64,000 nt of DNA from Paralvinella palmiformis (GCA_025642065.1 JAODUP010000428.1:186001-250000); one strand, 5' to 3'. Counted from the first letter of the stretch, positions 46,581 to 59,050 are shown. Program-made: numbers and translations. The notes: generated by a model not told the origin, from the letters alone.

Positions 46581-47205
46581 TCTGTGGACAATGGTTCTCT
46601 GCTAGATTACCCACAATCTGGAGGAGGCTAGATGCTGTACTAACAGGGGTTACTCTTTGGGTGACCAGGTTTCAATTTATCGCTGTCTTCTGAAGATGTG
46701 CCGGAAAATCGAACTCAGTAGAAACTACAGTTGCACTATTTTATGAAATCAACCATCCTCAAAATGGACCGAATCAATCAATTTTGGTGTAGTGCATGAG
46801 ATTTGACCAAATCTGGAAACATTTGGAAAGTTGTTATAACTTTTTATAATGTAGCAGACATTGAAATGCTAGGCGACATCAAATACTTTACATTAACAAT
46901 TTGAAATATAAGGTAAGTTTGGTTTTGAGAAATAATGTTCGTGGAAACTCGTGCTCGCACACGCACACGCACACATGTGTCTACCCTTAAAACATTATTA
47001 TATAGCAATGACAATGATATACAACTAACCGTTTGAAGTGAATGTATTATAAGATGGTTATCCAGGGAATTATCCTATTATTATTATATGAATCATTTGC
47101 TGACCATCATAAGTTATTTTATTAGTTAAAAGTAAACTTGAATAAGAAAATATTATTTCTCAAATCTTTCTCTCTTAAATAATTGACTGTAGTTAAATAA
47201 GGGAA
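46581..47205. other. Flank of the transposase pseudogene and AT-rich DNA
   Basis: 46580-46720 may hold more decayed transposase but no readable motif. A short CACACG run lies near 46960. Confidence 0.4.
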
Positions 47206-47206
47206 T

Positions 47207-47208
<2 letters not shown>

Positions 47209-47262
<54 letters not shown>

Positions 47263-47350
47263 GAAATGAGTTATTACGTCTTTAATTGTCTAAATATATG
47301 GGATAATTTGGTGGTGTGTCAAATCACTGTAGCTTACTGAACAAATAATA
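47209..47350 (+). repeat. Local duplication G, copy 1: (AT)n plus unique tail
   Basis: (AT)n 47209-47259 followed by ATTGTCTAAA..GGGATAATTTGGTGG, TGTCAAATCACT and AGCTTACTGA, repeated at 47548-47730. Confidence 0.85.
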
Positions 47351-47543
47351 TTAAATAAAAAACTTTAAGTGATTATTAAATATTTATAATATTGGTGCAC
47401 GAATGAAGAAACTTCCATCATAAAAATGATAGATAATATATTTCATAATTAAAATATTCTCACAATGGCATACATATTTAATCCGTCAAAAGTGGAGACA
47501 TCGTGAAAAAATTTGTACCATGAGTAAGAAAGTCCTACGCTCT

Positions 47544-47547
<4 letters not shown>

Positions 47548-47627
<80 letters not shown>

Positions 47628-47730
47628 GTGTGGTCTTGTTGATCATATTGTCTAAAGTAATATTGGGATAATTTGGTGGATGTGTCAAATCACTAGTAGC
47701 TTACTGATACAAATAATATATAAAATCATA
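47548..47730 (+). repeat. Local duplication G, copy 2: longer (AT)n plus unique tail
   Basis: (AT)n 47548-47624 followed by the same tail as at 47280-47350, with small insertions. The array has grown from about 25 to about 38 units between copies, or shrunk. Confidence 0.85.
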
Positions 47731-49313
47731 AAATACAGAAAGGATTTGAAGTGAATACAATTTTAAATATGTTTATAAACAGTTGACAATAACTTTCGCA
47801 AATCTATGTTAGATGTTAATAATCAATGTTTCAAAGATTAAGTTTAATAGTTATCTAGGAGAAAGTTATGACTTCACTTAGTTCAGATAAATTCATCGTA
47901 TGTATACATCTGTGTGTGTTGGGATTTAATATTAGATCACTCTCTTCACTTTCTTGTTTTAATAAGTAATTAAAGAGACGAGATGAATTTACCTTTTTTT
48001 TTTGTATTTTGGCTTTACTCGATCACTCAATTAGGATAGATCATTTTAAATTACGTTCTTCGTTGGAAGTTTTTAACCATGATAGTAACCACAAGAAATT
48101 ACTGTCTGAGTATGAAATTTATTAATGGGATATATCAAGTAGGATTTATTTAAATGGTATTACAGGAAGTTCTAGTAGACGAAACCCGGCACCGAATTTT
48201 ACCAAGTAAATATTGATATTCTTACAAAAAAGATGCCGCAAATAGATTCCATACCCCCAAACATGTCCATCGCCTAATTAATTTTCTGATTACGCTAAAC
48301 AATAGGATAATAGCCTGGAAATAAGACGTAATTTGACCGTTCAATCTTTATTTAGATTATGATTCTTTATGTTAGCATTATTGAAAGTCTCCACACGAAT
48401 ATCCAATCTCATGTTTATTTGTAATTCGACTGATTACATAAGATGTCAGTTTATTAGTCACTTGGGATGTTCTTCGCGTCGTTAAGTTGAGTTAATAGAT
48501 TTTTAATATTCCTTAGAATATTCTGAGCGGATTAAATTATTAAGCCGGCGAAGTTAAGGTCTTAAAGTATTTAAAAATATTTTGAAGTAGATAATGGAAA
48601 AAAAAACTATATTTATCTCATGGTACCGTCCGTCGTCAAATAATGAGATAAAGATGCATCTGATATCAGTAAGTGGCTGTCATATGTAATATAGCAAACA
48701 AATCATCAACAACAACAAATTTACTTATGATCTTGATCGAACCACAAAGTTGATGAGAAATAAATACTTCACACTTGATAAAAATGATAATTGATCATAC
48801 GAAGTAAATAACGAAAAGGTAACGGCAAAGAGAGCTAAGGCAGCAAGTATCCTCCAAACAGTTTGGTTTGATATGTCGGATGTCGTTTATTGTAAATGAC
48901 TTCAATCTAAATAGACGACACATTCCGACCTCTATAATCAACAATTCATCTTACCAAATCCAGAGCTAATAAAAGGCGTCCATCATTTGTGAAAAGCACG
49001 TGGAGGTTTGTTTCCAGAAGAGATCGTTGGTCCAGATACTCCCCGAATAACGCTAGAACAATTAGTTTTACTTCAGTTGGAATATGGTGTGTGTTTCAGT
49101 TTATTATTCCGGATATAACCATAACCTTTTCTATCTTTTCTAGGTCTAAATGCTGTTGTTGTTGGAGCAAACAATTAGGGGGTAGTGGGAGGTAGTTAAA
49201 TATCTACTAAATAGCATGTTCCATTAAATCTTGTGTTATTTATATCAACATGTTTATATCAACGTGGTACTTAACGGTGAAAACTATGTTGTTTTTGAGA
49301 GACAAATTGTATT

Positions 49314-49375
<62 letters not shown>

Positions 49376-50073
49376 ATTTAATATTACATGCCGTATGTAC
49401 AAGGTCCCACAATGTTTCCGTAATTTACAATCTAACAAATATATCAAACTCTTACAAGTAGAACTATTTACCCCTATTAAACCACGTATACATAAATGAG
49501 CTTAAATATATACAACCTAGCTGAACACAACTATAACTATTGCTGTGATGTAAAACATATCTATCACGTAGAAACCTTTACACTGTAATTTACATTATAG
49601 CAAGGATTATATGGAAAAGACTCAGCTTAGATGAATGGATTAGAAAGTAAATTTAAGATATAATTTGGTGTGTTAAGGTAAATATCTCAAGGATGCAATA
49701 TTTAGTATCACATAACGATACCTGTACTCTTCTTTCGCTACATTATGTTTAATTAACAATGAACTCATTCAATATGGAAATGACAGGATTTATATAATTG
49801 CTCTACAAGGTACTTTTTAGATTTCCTAAAACAACACCTTTGTCTTATTATTTCATATTTCAAAGAAGGAGAACAGAAAAAAGCAAAGCATCAAATAAGA
49901 TTTGACAGATCATTGATCATTTGTTTATCACCTCATAAACTACAGACAAATTTAAACTAAAGATCATTATTAATGAGACATCTTATCAGACTACATTGTC
50001 ATTACCTACTGATGCAGCATCACTATATCAACGTGTATAATTCTAATTGACAATGTCAATCTTTTAAAACTAA
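47731..50073. other. AT-rich non-coding stretch
   Basis: Contains (AT)n 49319-49371; ORF 48989-49195 (+) is short, with a Cys cluster (SKCCCCW), and unrecognised. Confidence 0.5.
49319..49371. repeat. (AT)n microsatellite
   Basis: About 26 AT units. Confidence 0.97.
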
Positions 50074-50384
50074 TTTGAATAAATTACGTGAAACACTGGA
50101 TGTACATATGGAAGATACGAAACAGTTTAATTAAGTGAAATTTGGAATATTATAAACTTTATGAACATCGATTGATACTTTGAATAAATTACGTGAAACA
50201 CTGGATGTACATATGGAAGATACGCTTTAATTAAGTGAAATTTGGAATATTATAAACTTTATGAACATCGATTGATACTTTGAATAAATTACGTGAAACA
50301 CTGGATGTACATATGGAAGATACGAAACAGTTTAATTAAGTGAAATTTGGAATATTATAAACTTTATGAACATCGATTGATACT
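50074..50384 (+). repeat. Fresh tandem triplication, unit about 105 bp
   Basis: Units start at 50074, 50179 and 50279 (TTTGAATAAATTACGTGAAA) and end in CATCGATTGATAC. Units 1 and 3 appear identical. Unit 2 is about 100 bp because GATACGAAACAGTTTAATT is shortened to GATACGCTTTAATT. Almost no other differences, so the event is recent. No ORF spans it. Confidence 0.96.
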
Positions 50385-50889
50385 GAAAACGATGTATATC
50401 ACATCAAACGTAGAACTGAACGATATTGGGACCTTCAAATTAAAGTATTGTGTTAAAATTAATGACTTTTTATAAAAGGTTGCTAGCCACTAACGTGAGA
50501 TATATTTATTGACATGTTATCATGTGGTGATATTGTATAATACTTGCTTTTATATAAGACAATGACATACTTAATTCCTAAGATAATATACTCCGGTTGC
50601 CACATTTCTATCGACATAATGGCAATAATGGCAGTGTATAAATCGGCAAAAGATGGCGATATATTAAGTTGGCCAAATTCATGACAAGATGGTGGCTTTT
50701 AACTTGGCGATTTTTTTTCATTCGTGAACATTTGCCGATCTGCAAATATTGTTAACGTATGGATGTCACTTTCTGCGAGTATTTAAATGGTAGATATCAA
50801 AAACGTATTATGTCTTTACCCCATTAATCTACTCATTAAAAATACATTAATATGTTAGTGTATTAGTCTCCATTTTCTGATAGATTAAT
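50385..50889. other. AT-rich non-coding stretch
   Basis: Nothing recognised. Confidence 0.5.
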
Positions 50890-51480
50890 TAAAATTAAAA
50901 AAAGGTTTTTAAACCACAGAGAATAATGCTTTAATTGTTAGCTCCCCGTGAAACATTCACATATATCGAAATTAAACCAGTTTTAGGGGAAATATTAATT
51001 TTGGTTCAGATAACCTAAGTTACAATATCAACCAGTCACTTGCTATTCATGTTAATGTATATTAAAATTTAGTAGACGAAAGTAAAGTGTAGACATATGA
51101 CAGATTGCTACTATTATTCATGCCATCCACCTGCACTCCAATTTAATTTCCTATTCAAACCAAAATAATATTTAACCTTTTCACCTCATCACGTAGTAAA
51201 TGCTGTCACCTCGTGATATATTATGATAAATATTGGTGACATCAGTTAACTTTGGTAACGTATCTAACGTTACTGCTCTACTACGTTCATACATCATCAT
51301 CAAAGGTCTGCCAATATTCGGTCTTTCTAAGCCACAAAACAAATGTCAACGTTCTTGGTTATCAGCTGCAAAACTAGATTAAAAACCAAAGGTAGTGATT
51401 TATCGTCTACTAGTTCGAGTAAATTACCATATGGTGGCCAGATCGATGTTGTTCAAGGACGGAGAAGTTTGTGTTTGGTA
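50890..51480 (+). repeat. Dispersed paralogous block F, copy 1
   Basis: Colinear with 58430-58990: ACCACAGAGAATAA-GCT, AAACCAGTTTTAGG, TAGACGAAAGTAAAGTGTAG, CTTTTCACCTCATC, GATATATTATGATA, AGATTAAAAACCAAAG, TTGTTCAAGGACG.AGAAGTT. No ORF. Probably an unknown dispersed repeat. Confidence 0.8.
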
Positions 51481-51731
51481 TAGAGACTGAGATAATTCCC
51501 GGATTTGACACTATTTTGTGTGTGTGTGTGTGGGGGGGTGTCTTTGATTTCCTGAGTATAATCTAGACTAATCCATGAGTACAAAAAGACTGGAAAGCTA
51601 TGTTGAACTGTTTTTATTTTTTAGTATTTGATGTTTGGAACATACTATGAGAGAATCCAATTATATACCGTATCTAAGCCCATTCAACAAAATGGATTGG
51701 CTCCTTAACTTGTTTGATAAATTAATATTTT

Positions 51732-51780
<49 letters not shown>

Positions 51781-52430
51781 AGCTAATAAACACATTAAGA
51801 TCACTTAGTAGAATTCACTTTTTGGGTGTTTATTTAATTTTATCGTGAAAGGTATACGAGTCAAAGGTCATTCGTTGTCGTTGAGGGTCACTCCGATTAA
51901 GGTCATCAAAGCCATTAATGATGTAGCTGGCTGGCTTCGGTATAAGACAATAAAGAGATCCATCAGTGACATTAAAATCAATTATCCAAAGAGTGCGAGT
52001 AATAGACAAATCTGTATTGGAACAATGGTATGTTGTCATCACTTGAGTGGGCAATTATTAGACTCGTTTTATTTTGGTTTGGTGATTAATGTTTTTTTTT
52101 CTCCTCATTTAGTGACATCAAGACGGAGGTTATTAACGTCGGCGACACTCTGATGACATCAGTTGACGAGGATAGGTAATTCTGAGTGGTTCATAATGTT
52201 GTCATTAGATAATGATTTAGCTGAAGTAATCATCTAAAGGATGAGAGAGTCATATAATCTTAAAGACAACATAAACAATACAATACGTTTACTGTTTGTA
52301 TTAATCGCACAGCGGCGAACATTTCCTTGATCCCATCTCTTTATCTCTTAGTCATGTAAAACATGTCCTCTTGTTGAATAGTTATTTAAGGTTCATAATT
52401 AATTTATATCTAAAGTTGAGTATAATTCTA
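51481..52430. other. Mostly unique stretch
   Basis: Contains TG/G run 51518-51538 and CA-TA array 51731-51778. The 102-codon ORF 51845-52153 (+) and the 74-codon ORF opposite it are unrecognised. Three AGGTCA-like half-sites (51865, 51885, 51900) have irregular spacing. Confidence 0.45.
51731..51778. repeat. (CA)n-(TA)n microsatellite
   Basis: CA to about 51750, then TA. Confidence 0.95.

Positions 52431-52436
<6 letters not shown>

Positions 52437-52478
<42 letters not shown>
52437..52478. repeat. (AT)n microsatellite
   Basis: About 20 AT units. Confidence 0.96.
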
Positions 52479-52481
<3 letters not shown>

Positions 52482-52603
52482 AAGGTAAATATCATCCGTT
52501 ATCGCGTTATTATCCAAACTTAATATAATTGTAATAAAATATGTAATAGAATAAAGGAGTAAATATGCCTGTGCCTTGTTATACACAGCTAAAACACCAA
52601 TAC

Positions 52604-52665
52604 ACACCAACACACACACACACACACACACACGCAGGCGCGCGCGCACACATACACACACACAT
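52604..52665. repeat. (CA)n array with CGCGCG core, at the left end of R1 copy D
   Basis: CA, GCAGGCGCGCGCG, CA. R1 sequence starts just to its right. Confidence 0.94.
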
Positions 52666-52676
52666 TCGTTAGTGAA

Positions 52677-53625
52677 CAACTTGCGACGCCAGACCTGTCG
52701 GACCTCTATCGAGACGGTTGTCATACATGATTTATTTGGTTATTCGACCCCAGAATAAAGCCGAGGTCAGCATCTAGGGTGTCGAAATGTTTTCTGTACA
52801 GGTTTCTTTTCAACCACAGAAAATTACTGTTGAATGTAAATTGTAGTGTCAAAGTAGTTATCATGTGTATGTAGTACTTCACTATTGAATCACACGCACG
52901 TGTTGTTTACTGTGAACTGTGGTGTGAAACGGTATTTTGTGTACGTGCTTCCGCTTTTGTACGTAGCCTACATGTAGCCGTTTTCCTGTGGGCGTGACAT
53001 ACGCTTCGCGTACGAAAAGCGAATTAGCTGGTACCCACAGGCTGATGAGTAGTCCAGAAAGACGTATAAGTCTATGTATATATGTATAGATACGTGGAAC
53101 TGTAGACCATTTTATATTTAGATTGCTGTATGTATAGGTTTATTTATGTATTGATTTTTGGAGGCGTTTGTTACTCCGGCAGGCATCTCCATGGGTATTA
53201 AGCTGAGTTTTCCCTATATTGCGAGTAATTAAGTTACACTGATATAGGAAATTTGTTGACCGCATGGGTATTATAATCCTGACATGTCTTTCACAGTACA
53301 GGAAATCTGCCTGAAATCAGTTGTTCTCGACTATAGGTCAAATAGATCAAGCGGATATGAGCTTTAATTTAGATTCCATCGCACCTAGCTGCATATGCGT
53401 AATGATGCTAACACTTAGGCGTGGATGAACCATCACTAAGTGATGATCAGAAACGTTTGAGTAAATCATAGCATTTATTCAGGTTTGAGGCGATATTTCG
53501 GTCTAGCTAGAGTAATATGTGGAGTGGTAGAATTAGTTGATGTATATATTGTTTTATTTATGTATAGATTGATGGAGGCATAGGTTTCAAATAATGTTTA
53601 GATGTTGATGTTCTGAGTGAATGCT

Positions 53626-53627
<2 letters not shown>
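52677..53627 (+). mobile_element. Dispersed repeat R1, copy D (permuted)
   Basis: Starts mid-unit at CGACGCCAGACCTGTCGG (52683), runs through AATAAAG (about 52755), CACACGCACGTGTTG, GTGCTTCCGCTTTTGTACGT, CGAAAAGCGAATTAGCTGG and CACAGGCTGATGAGTAG. It then continues through CTCCGGCAGGCATCTCCATG into the segment that begins copies A and B (GTCAAATAGATCAAGCGGAT). It ends with a second partial copy of the GATGTTGATGTTCTGAG segment at about 53604, followed by (AT)n. So parts of two successive units are joined in head-to-tail order. Confidence 0.83.
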
Positions 53628-53628
<1 letters not shown>

Positions 53629-53691
<63 letters not shown>

Positions 53692-53748
53692 ATATAAATA
53701 CCGAGCCCAGCACACACTACCCACCCCACACACATATATCACACACAC

Positions 53749-53797
<49 letters not shown>
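53629..53797. repeat. Two (AT)n arrays
   Basis: 53629-53688 and 53751-53797, with a CA-rich stretch between. The left array joins R1 copy D; the right one cuts off the pseudogene at 53825. Confidence 0.97.
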
Positions 53798-53802
<5 letters not shown>

Positions 53803-53824
53803 ATTTATCTATATATTTACCTTA

Positions 53825-55135
53825 TAGCCTCGTTTGTCCCGAGTTTCTGTTTTCTTTATAGTTTTAAAAAAGCTTCCGTTCAAATGGTGACAAAAAGGCA
53901 TCAATTTCTTCTTGGACTGCATAATTAAAAAAAATTCATTGGTTCTTGTTTTAAGCTTGTACACCACTCTCAGGCCTTCCACTGCAGGTGAGTATTCAGC
54001 AGCTTTACATATTGTGCTAAAGGTATTCGCTTAGGCTTGTCATAAGTGTTATCATCAAGTGTTGGTGAGAAGCTTCTGTACTCGTTCAGTGTTACAAAGT
54101 GTAAGCATTGGGCACATTTCTTCAAAGACTGGCAAGGTTTTAGCGCCAAAGAAAGCGTGGTGCAGTTTCTGCATCATACCCACTCACCGATTGTACTGCT
54201 GTGACCACTAGTTTGAATTTATTTGGGTTGATATAGTCTATCAATGATTGAACCCATGAATCAACCTCTCTCACTTTTTATAACAACAGCCGACTTCAAT
54301 CAATCAATCAATATATTTTTGTACTTAGTTCCCTTACCCTTTGCTTGAAGTACTGGTGTTGGTGAACCTCTTTTCCACTTTTCAGGAATAGAGTTGTTCC
54401 AAACCTGACAATGAGCTTGTCATTTCTCACCATCAAGGATATATTATCATGTTTCATAGAGTCTAAAGGTTTCGTTTTGAAAGTAGTAGTAGTAGCCATA
54501 CTACTGGCTTGTAATAATGAAGGACTGACTTGTTGGTGTTGATGTTCATGGCTTGGTTTCCAAAATACCAATATTTCAATGCTTTTGCACTTGACTAGTT
54601 GAAGAAAGTTTCAAATGCTTCCAAAATTGTTTTTGTAGAATGAATGCTTCACATTGATGGCTTGGAACATAATTACCACTAGTTTTATCGCAGACAGGTC
54701 TATAATATGGAATTATATTTCCATGTTCACCTTTGATAACAACAAAGTTGTCTTTATTTCTCCGTTCTTTCCACCTTAAATATGTTTCTTTTGACTCCTT
54801 GCCAAAAGCTAGACAAGCTTGCACACCAATCTCTGATGAATGTAAATTATCTAAATGTCTTGACAACTTTGCAAGTAGATCTTGGTAGTAACGACAACAC
54901 TGCTCTTGATCCCAGTATCGTCTGTCCTTGTGTGATGATAGAATCTGTATCATTTCGTATCAAGCATGATTTGTGTGCATCGTTCTGGGATAGATCTATC
55001 ATAAGGTCTCTCTTACTACATGAAGGAACATAAATAGCTGTTCTGCTGTCAGAATCACAATCTCACGAGGCTAGTATATTGGCAGACACCTCTTCCTCTG
55101 ATGGTGAAGAATCGTCAACAGGTAATTCAGCATCC
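53825..55135 (-). pseudogene. Decayed gene of a zinc-finger plus tyrosine-recombinase-like invertebrate family
   Basis: Minus strand, from 55135: an acidic start (DDSSPSEEEVSAN, stop near 55066), then YVPSCSKRDL. The ORF 54576-54953 has DRRYWDQEQCCRYYQDLLAK and RHLDNLHSSE (a broken zinc finger; C-x-Y where C-x-x-C is expected), IIPYYRP, and VPSHQCEAFILQKQFWKHLK (second finger, first Cys lost). The ORF 54308-54571 has LMVRNDKLIVRFG and QHQYFKQRVREL. After an expanded CAAT run (54296-54311) come NPNKFKLVVTAVQSVSGYDA, a frameshift, SLALKPCQSLKKCAQ and KPKRIPLAQYVKLLNTHLQ. Finally LSPFERKLFKT and RDKRGYKV lead to (AT)n at 53797. The order matches a multi-copy uncharacterised family of fish and invertebrates whose C-terminus resembles tyrosine recombinases. 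That end is missing here. The family is recalled by pattern only. Confidence 0.75.
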
Positions 55136-55189
55136 CGATGGAAACAAATCTGTATTTATAATTAATAGATTGATTAAACTGGATTACAC

Positions 55190-55197
55190 TTAATATA

Positions 55198-55246
<49 letters not shown>
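55190..55246. repeat. (AT)n microsatellite
   Basis: AT-only with one TTTT break near 55202. Confidence 0.95.
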
Positions 55247-55249
<3 letters not shown>

Positions 55250-56847
55250 AGTCTAACAAAATATCCGTCAACATAATTAAAAATGCGTTTATTTATATGA
55301 AATTGGCATATAACTCCCAAAAAATCCAAAATGGAAACACATATTACCTAAGTTTGTAACGCACATTTTAGGGTACATTGGAAATCTATACTAGATGCAT
55401 TTGATTTTAAACAAATTGGATACTTTGAATAATTACTCATAAATGATCCATGCTTGTATGCATAATTTATTTATTGAAAGCACACTTATATTACATACAC
55501 TTCACGACAGGTGCAGATATATGTGTTGTTTATGCTCAAAAGATTGTGTATATATTGCAGTCAAAGCAGAAATCATATACAAAAAATATATTGGATATTT
55601 CTGTATTAAACATTTGTGATTCTAACTTATTGTATAAAGTGGGTTCATTTTATTTTGAGTGATAGTTCTAGCTGAATCAGCTGGGCTTTTTTCGCAACAT
55701 TGCGTCAGTCGGCTGGAACTGAAATGTAAACAAACCCCACGTGGATACATTGAAAGCGTTAAATGTGCCGCTTCAAGTCTATTCTCAACCCCCCCCCCCA
55801 CCATCACCCAGTTAACATAATAACTAGAGTAAGTAATTTTAAGATTTGAAATGTGTTAAAACATTTGGCAAATGACTGTAGTTAGGTTGTTGACATCGTC
55901 AATAACAATCATATGAACTAGACATCACACTAACGTAGAAGGTGTAACTGATATGAATGTCATGTACGTATAAAGTTTCTTAGCTTTAATTTTTTTTCCA
56001 ATGAACACTATCTGAATTTTATTCTATTCTTGTCCTAATAATTTTTGCTGATAGTCATCTAATATTTGATGTGGAGAATAAACTTAAAATTATTGCGATA
56101 AGTTGTTTAAGTTGAGAAGAAATAATTACTATTAAGATGCCATTAATATTTTATTTATATCGAATGTGATACCCCTTGACGTTCTGTAAAATATTTGAAA
56201 TCAGTTAAGACTAATAATTCTTTGTGTTTCCTTTTTCGTCAGGCAAAAAGTATTAGATAAAGTGATATTGTTCCTTATAAAAAGTTATAAATAAAAGTAA
56301 AGTTGATAGGAAATCAAAGTCGCATCACCCGACATCTAAAACTGGAAACAATATCTGGAACAAACATGACATCCGGATTCATAGTAGTACCGTATCAGGA
56401 ATAGATTTTTTTGTTATAAAACCGGTAATTTACAGGTATTATAAGATCGTGTATATATTTTATAGCTTGAAAATTCGTTTTTAACCTAAATTTAGTGATT
56501 ATCTTAAACCTTTTATCAATTAAGGCTTGTGAGTTATTTTACTGGGAATTTATCCTAAAACACCCTGACAGTACCAGAGAGCTGTTCATGGTACTCCCAG
56601 AATTAGTTGTGATGCGGGACCAATAGGTAATTGTTTTTAAATATATTTAGGGCTCGTTTATATATAGATTTATATATACATAGATTCATACAGGTGTACG
56701 TTTATGTATGATTTTGGCATTATTATTTATGTTATCTTTAGGCTTTTGAATGTTTAGATTGATGTATGTTAAGATTGATGTATGTTTAAGTTTATGTGTG
56801 CATTCATACATTTATGAAGGTGTAGTTTTATACAGGTATATGTATAT

Positions 56848-56898
<51 letters not shown>

Positions 56899-56903
56899 AT
56901 ATA

Positions 56904-56936
<33 letters not shown>

Positions 56937-56996
56937 GGAGGTGTACACACAACGTACGCGCACGCGCACGCGCACACATACACATACACACACCCA
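56848..56996. repeat. (AT)n then (CACG)n/(CA)n arrays
   Basis: AT 56848-56936, then CGCA/CA 56950-56996. Confidence 0.95.
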
Positions 56997-57204
56997 GACA
57001 CATACCGACTTTCGTATATGGTGATCAAAAACATCACCTTCAGTTTTCACAATAAAGTAATGTTTCACTGAAAACCACTTCCCATCGCAAGACTTCAATA
57101 TTAGTTTGGCATACAGGTTCAACACCCGGATATAGAATCAACCTAATAGACTAAATAAGTCTCTAAGTGATCGCTATTGATCCCAAGGTTAAAAGTATAT
57201 TTCC

Positions 57205-57742
57205 GTATTTTAATTATATAACGGTGACTGCTTCTGGCTTAATCTTAGGTAGGGGTAGATCTTTTGTGGGTAGTGATTACTCAAATATGTGACATTATGG
57301 AAATGATTATATATTCCAACTGTTTTAATCAACTGAGATGACAGGATAATGTAGCTTGAGAAAGTTTGTTTTTAGGAAATAATGATACGAATTGGTCCAG
57401 ATCTGGAATAGTCACGACAGCTTTTCTTTAGTGTCAAGTGAGAGTCAAGTCTCGCGCGTATCGTTTAAACCACTGAAATCTACAGATAACGTTAGATGAT
57501 GATGTTGTTGGGTACTGACGAGGGATGATCAAACTAATCACAATTAATCTCCTGACAGAGACCATGATCACTTACAATTTATGGAAAATATCACTCTTTA
57601 GGGCACATTTGCCCAGAAACGTACAGTTTGTCGATAGTATGCAACATTTATGATGTTTTATTAAGAAATGTCCCGCTATATATTGGACATCCTTAGCTGT
57701 CACTGACTAATCGAAACTGATGTTGAGAAATAGTTGCAAGTA
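57205..57742 (+). repeat. Dispersed paralogous block A, copy 2 (empty SINE site)
   Basis: Direct partner of 1965-2715. At about 57334-57360 TTAATCAACTGAGATGACAG runs straight into GATAATGTAGC, where copy 1 has the SINE and its duplicated flank. Confidence 0.72.
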
Positions 57743-58425
57743 GCAGGAACCGACCCCGCGAAATAAAGCATTCAATTTGTGACCACCTGGTTGAAATACA
57801 CATTAAAATTTCGTGGTAATTGTGCATAAATATATTGCTTCAAACACAACATTAATATTCATTTTAACAAAGATAGATAGTTCAATGGAATTTGACTTCT
57901 GGAAAAACGTTGCTAAACAAATCTTAGCTAACGGTTTCGTGTTTATTCCACTTGGAGCATTCAAATAAAGGCTGTTCTGCCATCCAACACGTAAACATAA
58001 AATAGTTTGATGAGAAAAGGGAGGGCTTTTCCAAGTGGGACCCAGCTACCCCCAACCTCTAATTGTGGAATTTGTCGATGGACAAAGCGAAGCTTAGTCG
58101 TATAGGAGATTTGAATCTTTTTGATTCAAATGACTCATCAGTGGAATTTATAGACTTTACTCGTCCAGGTAAATTGCTCTTACACCTATCTATTAATCAA
58201 CCCATTAATATTTTAGGATATTTTCTAGTCAGATATATTAAAACAACATTACTTTCAAAGGGCGTATTTATTACTAACAAAATGATTGTGAACAAGATGA
58301 TAGTAAACACCTCAATGCTCTGAAAAGTTACCAATCTTATTGCGTTTTGAACATTAGTATTATTATGTTTTGGGTTCTTAATGAGTTAGTAAAAATAGAT
58401 TTCATTTAATTAATAAATAAATAAA
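57743..58425. other. Unannotated stretch
   Basis: The 86-codon ORF 58063-58323 (+) has no recognised motif and ends in a small internal duplication (NKMIVNKMIVN). Confidence 0.45.
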
Positions 58426-58429
58426 TAAA

Positions 58430-58990
58430 CCAGAGAATAAAGCTATAATTGTTGGCTCGCCAAGGAAAGTTCATCTATCTCAAATAAAACCAGTTTTAGG
58501 TCAATTATTTATGTTCATATAAACTAAGTTATAAAATAAACTAATCACTTGCTAATGATGTTTTAAAATAATAATATTTAATAGACGAAAGTAAAGTGTA
58601 GACTTATGACAGATTGTTACTGTCACTAATTCTATTCAACTGGATTACAATTTAATTTGTGTTTCTTTTTGGCCCAAATAACTTTCCACCTTTTCACCTC
58701 ATCGTTTAGTAAATGGTGTCACCTCATGATATATTATGATACGTATTGGTGACTTGAAATCACCATGGTCAAGTATATAACGTTAATCTTCTAACACAAG
58801 GATATATTATCAACAAAGGTCTGCTGATATTTATTCTTTCTAAACCTCGAGAAAATGTCAAAGTTCTTGTTTGTCAGCTGTGAATTTAGATTAAAAACCA
58901 AAGATAATGATTTATCGTTTACTAACACAAGTATATTACTATATGTTTGGAAGTTCAATGTTGTTCAAGGACGTAGAAGTTAATGTATGC
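58430..58990 (+). repeat. Dispersed paralogous block F, copy 2
   Basis: Direct partner of 50890-51480. Confidence 0.8.
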
Positions 58991-59044
58991 TATAAAACAG
59001 GCGCATACATCAATAGCTAATAATCAAACCTATCTAGATGGTGT

Positions 59045-59050
59045 TGATGG

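Larger units (their letters stand above)
55136..57200. other. AT-rich non-coding stretch
   Basis: Contains (AT)n 55190-55246, a C run at 55791-55799, (AT)n 56848-56936 with a TTTT break, and CACG/CA 56953-56996. No gene recognised; ORFs 55450-55662, 55622-55807 and 56769-57125 are not supported. Confidence 0.5.

Noticed and set aside
50074..50384. CRISPR-like direct repeats
   Set aside because: Three adjacent 105-bp units without spacers, in animal DNA; a plain tandem duplication.
51865..51905. Three AGGTCA-type nuclear-receptor half-sites
   Set aside because: Spacings of 14 and 9 bp fit no standard response element, and the hexamer is expected by chance.
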